This document shows, piece after piece, positions 34,701 through 43,049 of a stretch of 64,000 bases of DNA. The stretch is from Novipirellula caenicola (GTDB taxonomy: Bacteria; Planctomycetota; Planctomycetia; Pirellulales; Pirellulaceae), in contig NZ_BAABRO010000005.1 of assembly GCF_039545035.1 (NCBI RefSeq), forward strand, positions 434,001 through 498,000, in the 5' to 3' direction. The notes below the pieces were generated by a model. That model worked only from the letters and a program-made list of their open reading frames with translations. It ran no database searches and was not told where the DNA came from. The position numbers and the translations under genes were made by a program. The first letter of the stretch is position 1, and each line of letters begins with the position of its first letter.

Positions 34701-35406
34701 CGTACAGCGAGGCGGCCTCGGGAACTCGCTTGATCTCTTCGGCAATATCCGGTTGCGGCTCACTGTGAACCACATATTTCTCTTTCGCAAAGAAACCGGT
34801 ATGACGTTCTCGGTGATACGACGGCGCGTACTTGAGTCCTTGCTTCCGCACGGCCTTGCCAAGGTCGCCGACCAAGTCTCGTTTTGGCCCCTTATCGACC
34901 GCGTTCCAAGGCGTCAGGTCAGAATCCCAGTTGGCCCAGCCATCATGATGTTCAGCCGTCAGCACAACGTACTTCGCACCAACGTCGGCGAACAATTTTG
35001 CCCACGCGTCAGGATCCCAGTTCTCGGCTTTGAATTCCGGGATGATGTCTTTGTAACCGAACTCGGGCGGATGCGCTCCCCATCGCTGGTCCATGTACGG
35101 ATAATAGTGCTGCGAGTCATCGTAGAGCAGCTTCGGTACATGTTCGGCATAGCCGCGACCGCCCTTCTTGTAACCGATCACACTGTACGGTCCCCAGTGA
35201 ATGAAGATGCCAATCTTGCCATCATCAAACCACGCTGGCACCGGCATCTTTTGCAGCGATTCCCAACTGCCATCGTACTTCGTCGCCTGAGTTTCCTGGC
35301 ACGATGCAATGCCTCCGGAAACAAAAGCAAGCAGGATGGCCATCAGCGCCCTAAGCCATTGTGCTGTCGTGATTGTGTGCAGAATTGTGCCACGGTCGGA
35401 TGTCAT
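31705..35406 (-). CDS. Fusion: GH29 alpha-L-fucosidase, discoidin-like domain, type I sulfatase
   Basis: A single uninterrupted frame of 1233 residues. Residues 1-36 are a signal (ALMAILLAFVSGGIAS). Residues 40-560 are a GH29 fucosidase with IGIFIHWGPYS, VLTAEHHDGW and the candidate nucleophile Asp267 in FLWLDDFP, ending in a C-terminal beta domain. Residues about 585-735 resemble an F5/8-type carbohydrate-binding jelly roll (LTDGKLAAG, YKMDLGSAQSVSAITSW). Residues 742-1233 are a full sulfatase with FLFIVADDQ, the formylglycine site Cys796 in CTPSRHMIMSGR, and FYTSDHGMAIGRHG. The usual GKWHLG is replaced by CKKGNSY, so it belongs to a variant subfamily. One polypeptide could remove fucose and sulfate from the same branch. 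The next sulfatase upstream is only 35 bp away. Confidence 0.9.
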   Translation of the reverse strand: MTSDRGTILHTITTAQWLRALMAILLAFVSGGIASCQETQATKYDGSWESLQKMPVPAWFDDGKIGIFIHWGPYSVIGYKKGGRGYAEHVPKLLYDDSQHYYPYMDQRWGAHPPEFGYKDIIPEFKAENWDPDAWAKLFADVGAKYVVLTAEHHDGWANWDSDLTPWNAVDKGPKRDLVGDLGKAVRKQGLKYAPSYHRERHTGFFAKEKYVVHSEPQPDIAEEIKRVPEAASLYGPFSYDKAFVDDYVARWKEIQTKYQPDFLWLDDFPIYTRDGNQVRAGKMKPEIQYMDDSLRGMITDFMNDGAARGQAVYVNNKGANRNWPDGVGCLEKDNLKLKVIGPKWQSCTTFGTSFGYLEGDKYKTIESVIHEMVEVISRNGNFLINIGPRADGTIVPEQLERLHAMGDWLRINGDAIYGSRYWKQSDQTDEHLVFTTKGKNLYAIKMTEPQKPFTITGTKGWNANQVTSVRLLGSDAKTTWEMTPQGLQITPPKNLGRSKYAWTFEIVTDREQHVPNVIQHDASEALKGTKKVDLDGHDTSQRAVPMGPAHPAMKPFVLPGSTVVIETASSADGFQKLVPSLASGRKVTANPATRNDPLKSLTDGKLAAGIGPVFGNGVRGGAYKMDLGSAQSVSAITSWSHNWKGIRGAQKIVLYGSDAATDPGWDLTRFTPLGVIDTTGEAKAKFTAASLRASAGQSLGQFRWIVWAVSPVTDTGGGENTAFQELAVDVLESKDSAASDKPNFLFIVADDQAPFDLKIYDPASALETPVIDRLAAEGLVIDGAHQMGAWCGGVCTPSRHMIMSGRTLWHVPDKPKQGRNPLEADPNHVPLDLADHTMAAVFNAAGYDTMRTCKKGNSYAAANAKFTVVHDATKRGGTDESGSAWHAKQVLNYLDGREASNDQDPFLIYFGFSHPHDTRDGKPELLAKYGAVNHRDKNSLPAADPKQPKLPKNYLTKHPFNNTDLKVRDEVNVSGVWSNRDERTIRNELGREFACSENIDIQIGAVLEKLKQMGELENTYIFYTSDHGMAIGRHGLQGKQNLYEHTFRVPYIVKGPGIKPGSRAVGNIYHLDALATLCDLAGIETPKTSEGISFKPVLEGKQDTVRDVLYGAYCGGAKPGMRCVKKGDWKLIRYESTQDGVSETQLFNLAENPDELLPQHHDPKLIALTQYTPNPQQTNLASDPAYAEKLEEMEQILLDQMRKHFDPYRFSDQPEDGLNTTYISNSPAHQNK

Positions 35407-35441
35407 TTGATGTTGTCCTGAAAAGATGGATATCTCGATGT

Positions 35442-36932
35442 TTATTTTTGGTTGCGTTTACGAGCGGCGGATTTGTTGATGTCCGGCCGGCGAGGTTGCG
35501 GATCAAAAAACCGAGCGTTCTCGCCGATTCGATCATGGTCGCCGATGTCCGTGCGTGCTTGCTCGATCAGTTTCATTAGCTCTGCGACAACTTCGGGATG
35601 CTGATCAGCCACATCCTTGGTCTCGGCAATGTCCGCTTCGAGGTCAAACAACATCGGTCGAGTGATGTCAATCGCGTCTTCCGCCTTGCTGTAATGAGAC
35701 CACTGCGGATCCGCAGGAAAAGCTCGATGCAGTTTCCATTTCCCCGATCGAACCGCCTCTAGTCGCGTACGGCGGTAATAGAAAAACGCGTCGGTAGGAC
35801 TTTTGGCGCCGGCAACTCCATGAATCAGATCGCGGATGTCATGCCCATCGATCACCCGATCGGTCGGAGCGGTGGTTCCGGCCAGCCGGGCGAAGGTTGG
35901 CAACAGGTCCATCGTCGATGCAATTTCATCGCACGTTGTACTTGCGGGGATCCTACCGGGGGCACGAAAAATACAAGGAACACGCAGTCCGCCTTCCCAA
36001 GTGGAGGTTTTCGCGCCGCGAAGCGGAGCCGCGGATCCGCCATGCGACGCCGCATCTTTGCCAATCCTATTCAGATGCCCTTTGCTGCGACCGAGATACC
36101 AGGGCCCATTGTCGCTGGTGAAAACGACGTAGGTGTCGTCGTCGAGTCCTTCAGTTTTGAGTGTTTCCAACAGCCGTCCGACGTTGGCGTCAATCTCTTC
36201 GACCACGTCACCGTACAAACCGCCATCGGACTTTCCTTTGAAGGCGTCTGAAACCGCCAACTTCACGTGTGGCATCGTGTGCGCCAGATAGACAAAGAAC
36301 GGTCGATCCTTGCTTCGCTGGATAAAGTCGATCGCTTCGTCGGTGTAACGCTGTGTCAACAGCCGCATATCGGTCCGCTTTTCGATCACTTCGTCGCCGC
36401 GGAAGAGGTCGACCTTGGAATCGTTGCTGGTCGACGTCCCAAAGAATTCATCAAAACCTTGATGCAGTGGTAGCAGCGAGCGGACGTACCGCTCGCCGTG
36501 GTGCCCTGCCAAATCCCATTTGCCAAATGCGGCAGAGGTGTAGCCGACTGGCTTCAGCACTTCCGCGATCGTGATTTCATCGCTGTGAAGTTCTGGATGA
36601 ACCTCGACTTTGTTTTGATTGATCGCAACGCGTAGCGGATAACACCCGGTCATCAGGGCGGCTCGCGAAGGCCCGCAAACGGTTTGAGCGTAAAATTGAG
36701 TCATCCGCATCCCTTCGGCCGCCATCCTGTCGAGATTGGGCGTCTTGATCGTCGTCGATCCGAAACAGCCGAGGTCTCCATAGCCCAAGTCATCCGCGAA
36801 AATGATCACGAAGTTCGGCGGCCGATCCTCGGCGCCCACGCGTGACGACGTCTGGATGGGATCACGCTGGGCCCACGCAACCGAGGGAATCACAAAGGCT
36901 GCAAGCAGCATCGCAACGAGTAGGTTTTTCAT
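35442..36932 (-). CDS. Exported type I sulfatase with a GKWDL variant
   Basis: A 496-residue protein with signal peptide LLVAMLLAAFVIPSVAWAQ. Signatures: FVIIFADDLGYGD, the formylglycine site Cys86 in CGPSRAALMTG, and VFTSDNGPWYLG. The usual GKWHLG reads FGKWDLAGHHG, with Asp in place of the His but a His pair four residues on, a variant that I associate with one sulfatase subgroup. It ends 35 bp before the fucosidase-sulfatase fusion, so the two are probably one transcription unit. Confidence 0.9.
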   Translation of the reverse strand: MKNLLVAMLLAAFVIPSVAWAQRDPIQTSSRVGAEDRPPNFVIIFADDLGYGDLGCFGSTTIKTPNLDRMAAEGMRMTQFYAQTVCGPSRAALMTGCYPLRVAINQNKVEVHPELHSDEITIAEVLKPVGYTSAAFGKWDLAGHHGERYVRSLLPLHQGFDEFFGTSTSNDSKVDLFRGDEVIEKRTDMRLLTQRYTDEAIDFIQRSKDRPFFVYLAHTMPHVKLAVSDAFKGKSDGGLYGDVVEEIDANVGRLLETLKTEGLDDDTYVVFTSDNGPWYLGRSKGHLNRIGKDAASHGGSAAPLRGAKTSTWEGGLRVPCIFRAPGRIPASTTCDEIASTMDLLPTFARLAGTTAPTDRVIDGHDIRDLIHGVAGAKSPTDAFFYYRRTRLEAVRSGKWKLHRAFPADPQWSHYSKAEDAIDITRPMLFDLEADIAETKDVADQHPEVVAELMKLIEQARTDIGDHDRIGENARFFDPQPRRPDINKSAARKRNQK

Positions 36933-37096
36933 AGGTTCAACTGGGATTTGTGTTGGAGGATGGGGAATCGATCGAACCGAGCCAGCATTCCATCAAATTG
37001 GTTTCGACGTGTCGGGGAGAACAACTAAACAAGATGGCCGCAATTGCCGTCCGTTTGCGAAGGGTCTACGGCATGACGCTGGTGTGTGGCGGCAAA

Positions 37097-39565
37097 TTAC
37101 CAAGTCAATGTTTTGTGTTGACCTTTCGCTAACGAATACACTTCACTCAGTTTACCTTGGGCATAAACGCGGAAGGTGGTGTTTTCGGTGGCTCGAATCG
37201 TGGCCGCAACCAGATTGCCGCTTTGCCACTGAATATCCACCTCCAAACCGCCTCGTGCCCTTAACCCGCTGACGTTGCCATTGGGCCAAGCCGAGGGAAG
37301 AGCGGGTAACAAGTGCAGGATGTATGGCGCCGTGGCCAACGCTTTCGGTGGACTGATCGGAACAAAGTGATTGGGTGATTGAGGATCGCTTTGATAGGCC
37401 ACAAACACGGCATCGGAAATGTCACTAGCGCCATTGTCGATGCTTCGCAGATGGCTTTGCAAAAGCATCTCGCAAACTCCGGCCGGACCGCCAAAATTTC
37501 CGTCGATCTGAAACGGTGGATGAAAGTCGAATAGATTCGGATACGCTCGTTTGGATGTCAGGTAGCGGTAGAATTGATGAGACTTGTCGCCATTGTGCAG
37601 CCGTGCCCAGAAGCAGGTCTTCCACGCCGTGCTCCATCCGGTGGATTCATCACCACGATGTTTCATCGTCACCAGTGCTGCGTCGACCATCGCGGGGGTC
37701 GTCAGCGGTGAAATGTCTCGACCAGGGTGTAACGCGATCAAGTGCGAGATATGACGATGGGTGTTGGTGGGGATGTCCCAATCTTCCGGCCACTCTTGCA
37801 GTTGTCCGTGCTGACCAATTTTTTGCGGACATAACTTCGGAATCATCGCTTTTAATTGGTCACGAAACTCTGAATCGATCTCCAGTTTCTCACTCGCTTC
37901 GATACAGTCCGTGAACAAATTCAAAACGAGTTGTTGGTCCCATGCTGCACCGTAGCACTGTTTGTTCAGTTTCCCACCGATTTGTGGCAGGTAGAAATTC
38001 TCTGGCGACCAAGTCGGATAGACGACCAGCGTGCCGTCCTTCCAAGGAGCAAGAAACTCGACGTAGAACTCTGCCGCTCCCTTGATGATCGGATAGATCT
38101 CTTCCAGGTATTCCCGATCCTGATTAAAGGCATAATGATCGAACAGATTCTGTGACAGCCAAGCTCCGGACTGCTGTACCCGGCGACCGTCGTTGATCGG
38201 TGCGGTTAGCCCATAGACATTACCGTTCACGCCAGCGGTCCAACCTTTGTTGACACCATAGGTTTCTCTCGCGGTGTGAGCACCCGAGCGGGCAATGACT
38301 TTCATGTAGTCCACGTAAGGCGAAAAACAGTCTGGCAAATTTGCCGGGTCGGGCAACCAGTAATTCATTGCCAAATTGATGTCAAAGTGATAATCCGAGT
38401 TCCATTGCGGTTTGGTGTGCGGATTCCACAATCCCTGCAAATTCGAGGGCACTGGCGCCGAGCGAGAGCAACCCAACTGCAAATAGCGACCGAAGTTGAA
38501 GTATAGATTCTCAAGCTCGACACTGCCGCCGCGTTTGACCAATTGGTCAGTCGTCAAACCTGATGGTTCGTAGTCCAGCTGCAGCGACATACGCTGTTCC
38601 TGCGACTGGTAATCGGCGATGTGCGCCGTCTTAACCGCTTGATAACCCGCTTGCTTAATGCGATCCAAAGTCGCTAAGCCGTCTTGTTCATAGTCACGGC
38701 CTTTGAAAGTCGGGTAAACAGGCAGGTAATCGGTATAGCCGGCAAGATACAGGTTGACGGCTTTTGCACCGGACACTTGCAAACTGCCACCGTTCGTTGC
38801 GGTCACCTTACCGCCATCGGCTTCCACGTGAATGTGTTGTGAAAAATAACTCTTGTCGTTGGCGAGTTTGACTTCACCAATCAATGTCGATGTGCTTCCG
38901 TCGGCTTTGAGTGATTTTGTTTGATGTCGAGTTGATGTCGAGATCGTCAAATCAAGCGTCGCGTTGTGGGCTGTCAAACGCATGACCATGGCATCGTGCG
39001 GATAACTGCAAAAGTATTCGCGTGTGTAACTTGCTTCACCGATGTCGTAGCTGACTTTCCCAATCGCAGTTTTTAGATCCAATTCGCGGCGATAGTCCGT
39101 TACGTTTTTCGGATCGTGACCGGTGCTAATCTGAACCTCGGTAAAGGTCGAGTAGTTACCTAATTTCTGGGGACTGATTAGGTACTGGTCGGCCATCTGT
39201 TCCATGCTGCCCTTTTTCGTCCCATACTTTCCGTCCCGGTAAGCCTGTCGCACCGTTTCCAGATGGGCTCCTGCACCCAGTCGCGTTCCCGATTGGGTGA
39301 CTTCATCGAGTCCTCGGTTTGCGTTGGCCCACAACGTGATCTCGTTGGTCGCGATCAGCTCGCGATCGATTCCGCCACTGAACATGGCTCCGAGTCGCCC
39401 GTTCCCCAGCGGCAATGCTCGCTGGATAAAATCCTTCTCGCCTTTGCCAGCGATGGTCTTCGCTCCGGGCAATACGGGCGCATCGTAGAACAAGACATGT
39501 TGTGCATCCGCGGTCGCCGCCAGCATCGATAGGCAGGTTAGAACTAGCAGTATTCTGGTTTTCAT
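37097..39565 (-). CDS. GH95 alpha-L-fucosidase-type enzyme, with an Asp at a usual Asn
   Basis: About 822 residues from ATG 39565 with a signal peptide (ILLVLTCLSMLAATADA). GH95 landmarks: [47 protein letters not shown], the general-acid Glu in PTWSPENFY, HRHISHLIALHPG, ESTGWSTAWK and the Asp in [16 protein letters not shown]95 enzymes usually have N-x-N just before MNYW (both Asn help activate the water in Bifidobacterium AfcA); here it reads D-I-N, so the first Asn is Asp. Substrate range may be shifted, or it may act on L-galactose or another fucose linkage. Confidence 0.88.
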   Translation of the reverse strand: MKTRILLVLTCLSMLAATADAQHVLFYDAPVLPGAKTIAGKGEKDFIQRALPLGNGRLGAMFSGGIDRELIATNEITLWANANRGLDEVTQSGTRLGAGAHLETVRQAYRDGKYGTKKGSMEQMADQYLISPQKLGNYSTFTEVQISTGHDPKNVTDYRRELDLKTAIGKVSYDIGEASYTREYFCSYPHDAMVMRLTAHNATLDLTISTSTRHQTKSLKADGSTSTLIGEVKLANDKSYFSQHIHVEADGGKVTATNGGSLQVSGAKAVNLYLAGYTDYLPVYPTFKGRDYEQDGLATLDRIKQAGYQAVKTAHIADYQSQEQRMSLQLDYEPSGLTTDQLVKRGGSVELENLYFNFGRYLQLGCSRSAPVPSNLQGLWNPHTKPQWNSDYHFDINLAMNYWLPDPANLPDCFSPYVDYMKVIARSGAHTARETYGVNKGWTAGVNGNVYGLTAPINDGRRVQQSGAWLSQNLFDHYAFNQDREYLEEIYPIIKGAAEFYVEFLAPWKDGTLVVYPTWSPENFYLPQIGGKLNKQCYGAAWDQQLVLNLFTDCIEASEKLEIDSEFRDQLKAMIPKLCPQKIGQHGQLQEWPEDWDIPTNTHRHISHLIALHPGRDISPLTTPAMVDAALVTMKHRGDESTGWSTAWKTCFWARLHNGDKSHQFYRYLTSKRAYPNLFDFHPPFQIDGNFGGPAGVCEMLLQSHLRSIDNGASDISDAVFVAYQSDPQSPNHFVPISPPKALATAPYILHLLPALPSAWPNGNVSGLRARGGLEVDIQWQSGNLVAATIRATENTTFRVYAQGKLSEVYSLAKGQHKTLTW

Positions 39566-39656
39566 ATTGTTCAATCGCTTTCTATATCGTGAGAGGCTCA
39601 AGTGAGCTGATTTAGTACACAATCGCCGCTGTGAAGCATTTTGTAGCGGAACTCGC

Positions 39657-39771
39657 GGCTTGTTGATTTATTGAGCCGCGACGCGTCAGCGGCCGGGTCC
39701 GGCGCATCACCCGAGGCCTTACGGCCAACGGCTCATTCATGCGATCTACATTTCATTTAAATCAACAGGCC
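39657..39771. repeat. Inverted-repeat element related to that at 60725
   Basis: GGCTTGTTGATTTA (39657-39670) and TAAATCAACAGGCC (39758-39771) are inverted copies with one mismatch, enclosing imperfect complementary GC-rich arms. The preceding GTAGCGGAACTCG and following AAGAGTTTCG also flank the element at 60725-60843, so this is the same family. It fills most of the 320-bp gap between a sulfatase and the GH95 gene. No gene is supported here; the 63-codon frame 39739-39930 is read through the repeat. Confidence 0.6.
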
Positions 39772-39886
39772 GTGAAGAGTTTCGGAGGGCAATACGTCAA
39801 TCAAGCGAAAGTCTCGACGGCCTCGGCTACGATCGATTGGTGCGAAACCTGTTGGAAAAAATGCTTCACCGCGTTGCCCAAACCGG

Positions 39887-41428
39887 CTAATGCTGTCGAT
39901 AACGACTCAATCGTGCTTCCATCTCACTGACAACTTCGGGGTATTCACGGTAAAGGTTTTTGGTTTGACGAACATCGGCTTCTAGATCATAGAGCTGGGC
40001 AGCGGGCGCATTCTTTTTGATCTTGCCGTTGACAATGTCGCTATTTTCGCTGCCGGCAAAAGCGGCGGCGGGAGGGCCACCCCAGGCGTGTTGGTTGGGC
40101 TTGGAACCAGAAAAACCACCACTCCCTTTGCCGGGGATATACATCCACTTGCCTTGGCGGAGCGACAGAAGTTTTTCGTTTCTGGGTGCCAGGACTAAAT
40201 CCGAACGCAGAGACTCTGCTGGGGATTCGAGCAACGCGGGCAGGACATTGACGCTGTCTTTGTCCAGCAACAAATTGGGGTCCTGTCCTGTGAGCGAAAC
40301 AAAGGTGGCGAACATATCAACGTTGCAAATCAGTTGATCGGACTCGCTGTTGGCCGCGATCTTGCCGGGCCAGCGGGCGATGAACGGAACCCGATGTCCG
40401 CCCTCCCACACACCGAACTTGAACCCAAGCAACTCTCCATTGATCTTGTGCCCAGCTTCCATGGCAATCCGCCCACCGAAGTTGAGCATGCCTCCGTTGT
40501 CGCTGGTGAAAATGACCAGCGTATTTTCGCTCAAACCATTTTCCTCGAGGGATCGCATGATCTCGCCCACCATCCAATCGAGCTCGTGGATATAGTCTCC
40601 ATACAATCCAGCTTGACTTGTTCCTTTGAACCTCGGAGCCGGCGTGAAGGGGTGATGGATGTTCGTCGTCGAGAAGTAGAGGAAGAACGGATTGTCCTTG
40701 TTCTCGCTGATCCAATTGACCGCCTTCTCGGTCAACAAGGTCCCGGTTTTTTCATCGTCGTAAATCGCATGTGCCTTTTTTGCTCCACCAAACTTGTTGG
40801 GTTGCTTGACCGAGGCTTCCTTGGGAAAGGTAGGCGTCGGTGTCGGTGGTTTGCCGCCGGGAATCAAAGGGTCGGATGGATCGTACCCTACGATCGTATC
40901 ATTCTCGACATAGACAAACGGACTGCCGCTGTTGACTAGCGGAACACCCCAGTAATAGTCGAAACCGAGGTCTTGCGGACCGGGACGCAGCGGAACGGTC
41001 CAATCGTTTTGTCCCTTGCCGAATCCCAGGTGCCATTTTCCCAGAGCAGCCGTTGCGTAGCCCTTGTTTTTGAATACTTTGCCGATCGTTAACGTCTCGG
41101 TATCGATGATCAAACCCGAGCTGGCTGGAAGCGGTCCCCAGACTCCTTTGCCGCCATTGGCCCGCAGCGGATACTCGCCGGTCAACAAGGCGTAACGCGA
41201 TGGCGTGCAGACTGCGGATGCGGAATGGGCATCCGAAAACCTTCGTCCTTCGTTGGCAAGTTGATCGATGTTTGGCGTCTGCACCTTGGTCGCGCCATAG
41301 CAACTAAGATCGCCATAGCCGAGATCATCCGCAAAAATGAAGACGACGTTGGGCGGCGTCTCGGCAGCCGCCAGCGACAGAGCCGATCCGAGGAACAGCA
41401 GGCAAAGGAAACTCAATCGGCAATTCAT
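39887..41428 (-). CDS. Exported type I sulfatase
   Basis: A 513-residue protein with signal peptide LSFLCLLFLGSALSLAAA. Signatures: VVFIFADDLGYGDLSCYG, the formylglycine site Cys74 in CTPSRYALLTGEYP, ALGKWHLGFG and VIFTSDNGGMLNFGG. The order and the insert after GEYPLRANGGKGVWG are those of arylsulfatase A-like S1 enzymes. It is separated from the next upstream sulfatase by 171 bp. Confidence 0.91.
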   Translation of the reverse strand: MNCRLSFLCLLFLGSALSLAAAETPPNVVFIFADDLGYGDLSCYGATKVQTPNIDQLANEGRRFSDAHSASAVCTPSRYALLTGEYPLRANGGKGVWGPLPASSGLIIDTETLTIGKVFKNKGYATAALGKWHLGFGKGQNDWTVPLRPGPQDLGFDYYWGVPLVNSGSPFVYVENDTIVGYDPSDPLIPGGKPPTPTPTFPKEASVKQPNKFGGAKKAHAIYDDEKTGTLLTEKAVNWISENKDNPFFLYFSTTNIHHPFTPAPRFKGTSQAGLYGDYIHELDWMVGEIMRSLEENGLSENTLVIFTSDNGGMLNFGGRIAMEAGHKINGELLGFKFGVWEGGHRVPFIARWPGKIAANSESDQLICNVDMFATFVSLTGQDPNLLLDKDSVNVLPALLESPAESLRSDLVLAPRNEKLLSLRQGKWMYIPGKGSGGFSGSKPNQHAWGGPPAAAFAGSENSDIVNGKIKKNAPAAQLYDLEADVRQTKNLYREYPEVVSEMEARLSRYRQH

Positions 41429-41599
41429 TCTTGATAATCTCGGGAGGATTGATTTCTGATTTTTCTAGGTCGCGTTTCAGGATGACGTCGCTCGGTCAGG
41501 CATCGTCTGGTTCAAAGGTCTAGCTTTCAGTTGCCGTGCCGTGCGGGGCAAACCCGGCAGCAGCGAAGGGATGTGTTTTGGAACGAAACCACTCATGAT

Positions 41600-43024
41600 T
41601 CAACGCTCTGACAATGCTTTTGGATTCTCCACAAAACCGGCCGGACGGTTGTTTTGAGAGAGCTCTTTTTCAAACGCGACCATGTGTGCACGCAGCCGCG
41701 CGACGACGTCTGGATTCGCCTTCGCTACATCCGTGGTTTCTCCGATGTCCTGCTGTAAATTGAAAAGCACCGGCGATGCAGCACGCTTCCCACTTGACTT
41801 GCCTAAATGCAGTTTCCATTGGCCAGAACGTACTGCAACAAGCGTGTCCCCCTGATGGTAAAAGAACGCCTCGTGAGGAGATTTTCCGCTTTCAGCCAGT
41901 GTCGGCCAGATATCCTTGCCATCGATCACTCGGTCACTTGGAACTTCAGCACCGGCCAATTTGGCGAAGGTCGGCAGTAGATCCATGGTGGTCATGATTT
42001 CATGATTATCAACACCCGCCGGTATTTTTCCTGGCCATCGGATCACGGTCGGCTCTCGCATTCCGCCCTCGAACGTCGACCCTTTTTTGCCTTTCAGCGG
42101 GGTCGCCTTGCCGATCGACGGGCCATTGTCGGATGTAAAGATCACCAGCGTGTTGTCGTCGATGCCGTTCTGTTTGAGGGCGTCAAGAATCTGTCCGACC
42201 GACCAATCGATTTCGCTGATCGCAGACGAATAAATCTGATCCCGCGTTTTGTAGTCGATCGTGTTGTTCGGCTCTTCCCGAGCGAGTTTCGCCTTGAGCG
42301 GCTCAGGAACCGATTTCATGAAGGGAGGCGAAGCGTGAATCGGCCGATGGGGGATGGGGTGTGGGATGTAAACCAAAAACGGGGTGTCCTTGTTGGCTTC
42401 AATGAAGCTTACCGCCCGCTGTGTGATTCGCCGTGTCAGGTAGTCGGCGTCCGGGTCGGTTTCAATCACCGTCTCGCCATCGAGCAACGGCAGTGGCGGG
42501 AAATTGTGCTTCTTCTGATTGGTATGGAACGGGTGGATGTCATGGCTGTAGGGAAGTCCGAAGAACTCGTCAAAGCCCTGCCGGGTCGGGAGGAAGGCGG
42601 GCTGGTCGCCAAGGTGCCACTTGCCGAACATCCCCGTTTTGTACCCCGCCGTCTTCAGCACTTCGGCAATGGTTATCTCTTCAGGGTTCAGCCCCTTGGT
42701 GTCTGCGGCAAGCAACACCCCAAAGTTAGAGCCGGTGGCCATATCGATTCGTTTGGGATAGCAACCCGTCATCAACGCAGCACGCGAGGGTGTACAGACA
42801 GGTGCAGCCACGTAGAAGTTGGTCAGCCGTGCGCCCTCGGCCGCCATCTGGTCAATCCTCGGCGTGTCAACATGTTGCCCGCCAAAACAGCTGAGATCGC
42901 TGTAGCCCTGGTCGTCGGTAAAGATCACCACGAAGTTGGGTTTGCTGTCCGAAGCCAACGCTGCACTGGCACCGGAGAACAGCAGAAAAGCAATCACCGT
43001 TAAGAAGCGTTTCATTGATTTCAT
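41600..43024 (-). CDS. Exported type I sulfatase
   Basis: About 474 residues from ATG 43024, where the signal peptide (FLTVIAFLLFSGASAALA) begins; the frame is open to 43201 inside the upstream hydrolase gene, which is not credible. Signatures: FVVIFTDDQGYSDLSCFGG, the formylglycine site Cys77 in CTPSRAALMTGCYP, MFGKWHLGDQPAF and VIFTSDNGPSIGKATP. Its start is 25 bp after the stop of the GH117-like gene, so the two are one unit and the enzymes probably act on the same glycan. Confidence 0.92.
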   Translation of the reverse strand: MKSMKRFLTVIAFLLFSGASAALASDSKPNFVVIFTDDQGYSDLSCFGGQHVDTPRIDQMAAEGARLTNFYVAAPVCTPSRAALMTGCYPKRIDMATGSNFGVLLAADTKGLNPEEITIAEVLKTAGYKTGMFGKWHLGDQPAFLPTRQGFDEFFGLPYSHDIHPFHTNQKKHNFPPLPLLDGETVIETDPDADYLTRRITQRAVSFIEANKDTPFLVYIPHPIPHRPIHASPPFMKSVPEPLKAKLAREEPNNTIDYKTRDQIYSSAISEIDWSVGQILDALKQNGIDDNTLVIFTSDNGPSIGKATPLKGKKGSTFEGGMREPTVIRWPGKIPAGVDNHEIMTTMDLLPTFAKLAGAEVPSDRVIDGKDIWPTLAESGKSPHEAFFYHQGDTLVAVRSGQWKLHLGKSSGKRAASPVLFNLQQDIGETTDVAKANPDVVARLRAHMVAFEKELSQNNRPAGFVENPKALSER

Positions 43025-43049
43025 CGCTATCGACTTACTAGTTATGTTC

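Noticed and set aside
34540-35421. 293-codon plus-strand frame opposite the GH29 domain
   Set aside because: Antisense shadow of a well-conserved fucosidase; no family pattern of its own.
39739-39930. 63-codon frame containing LNQQAVKSF
   Set aside because: It is read from the repeat element; a like frame (60767-60952) appears at the second copy for the same reason.
42002-43003. Long plus-strand open frame of 333 codons opposite a sulfatase
   Set aside because: It is the antisense shadow of the 41600-43024 sulfatase. The sense protein has all catalytic motifs and the shadow has none.
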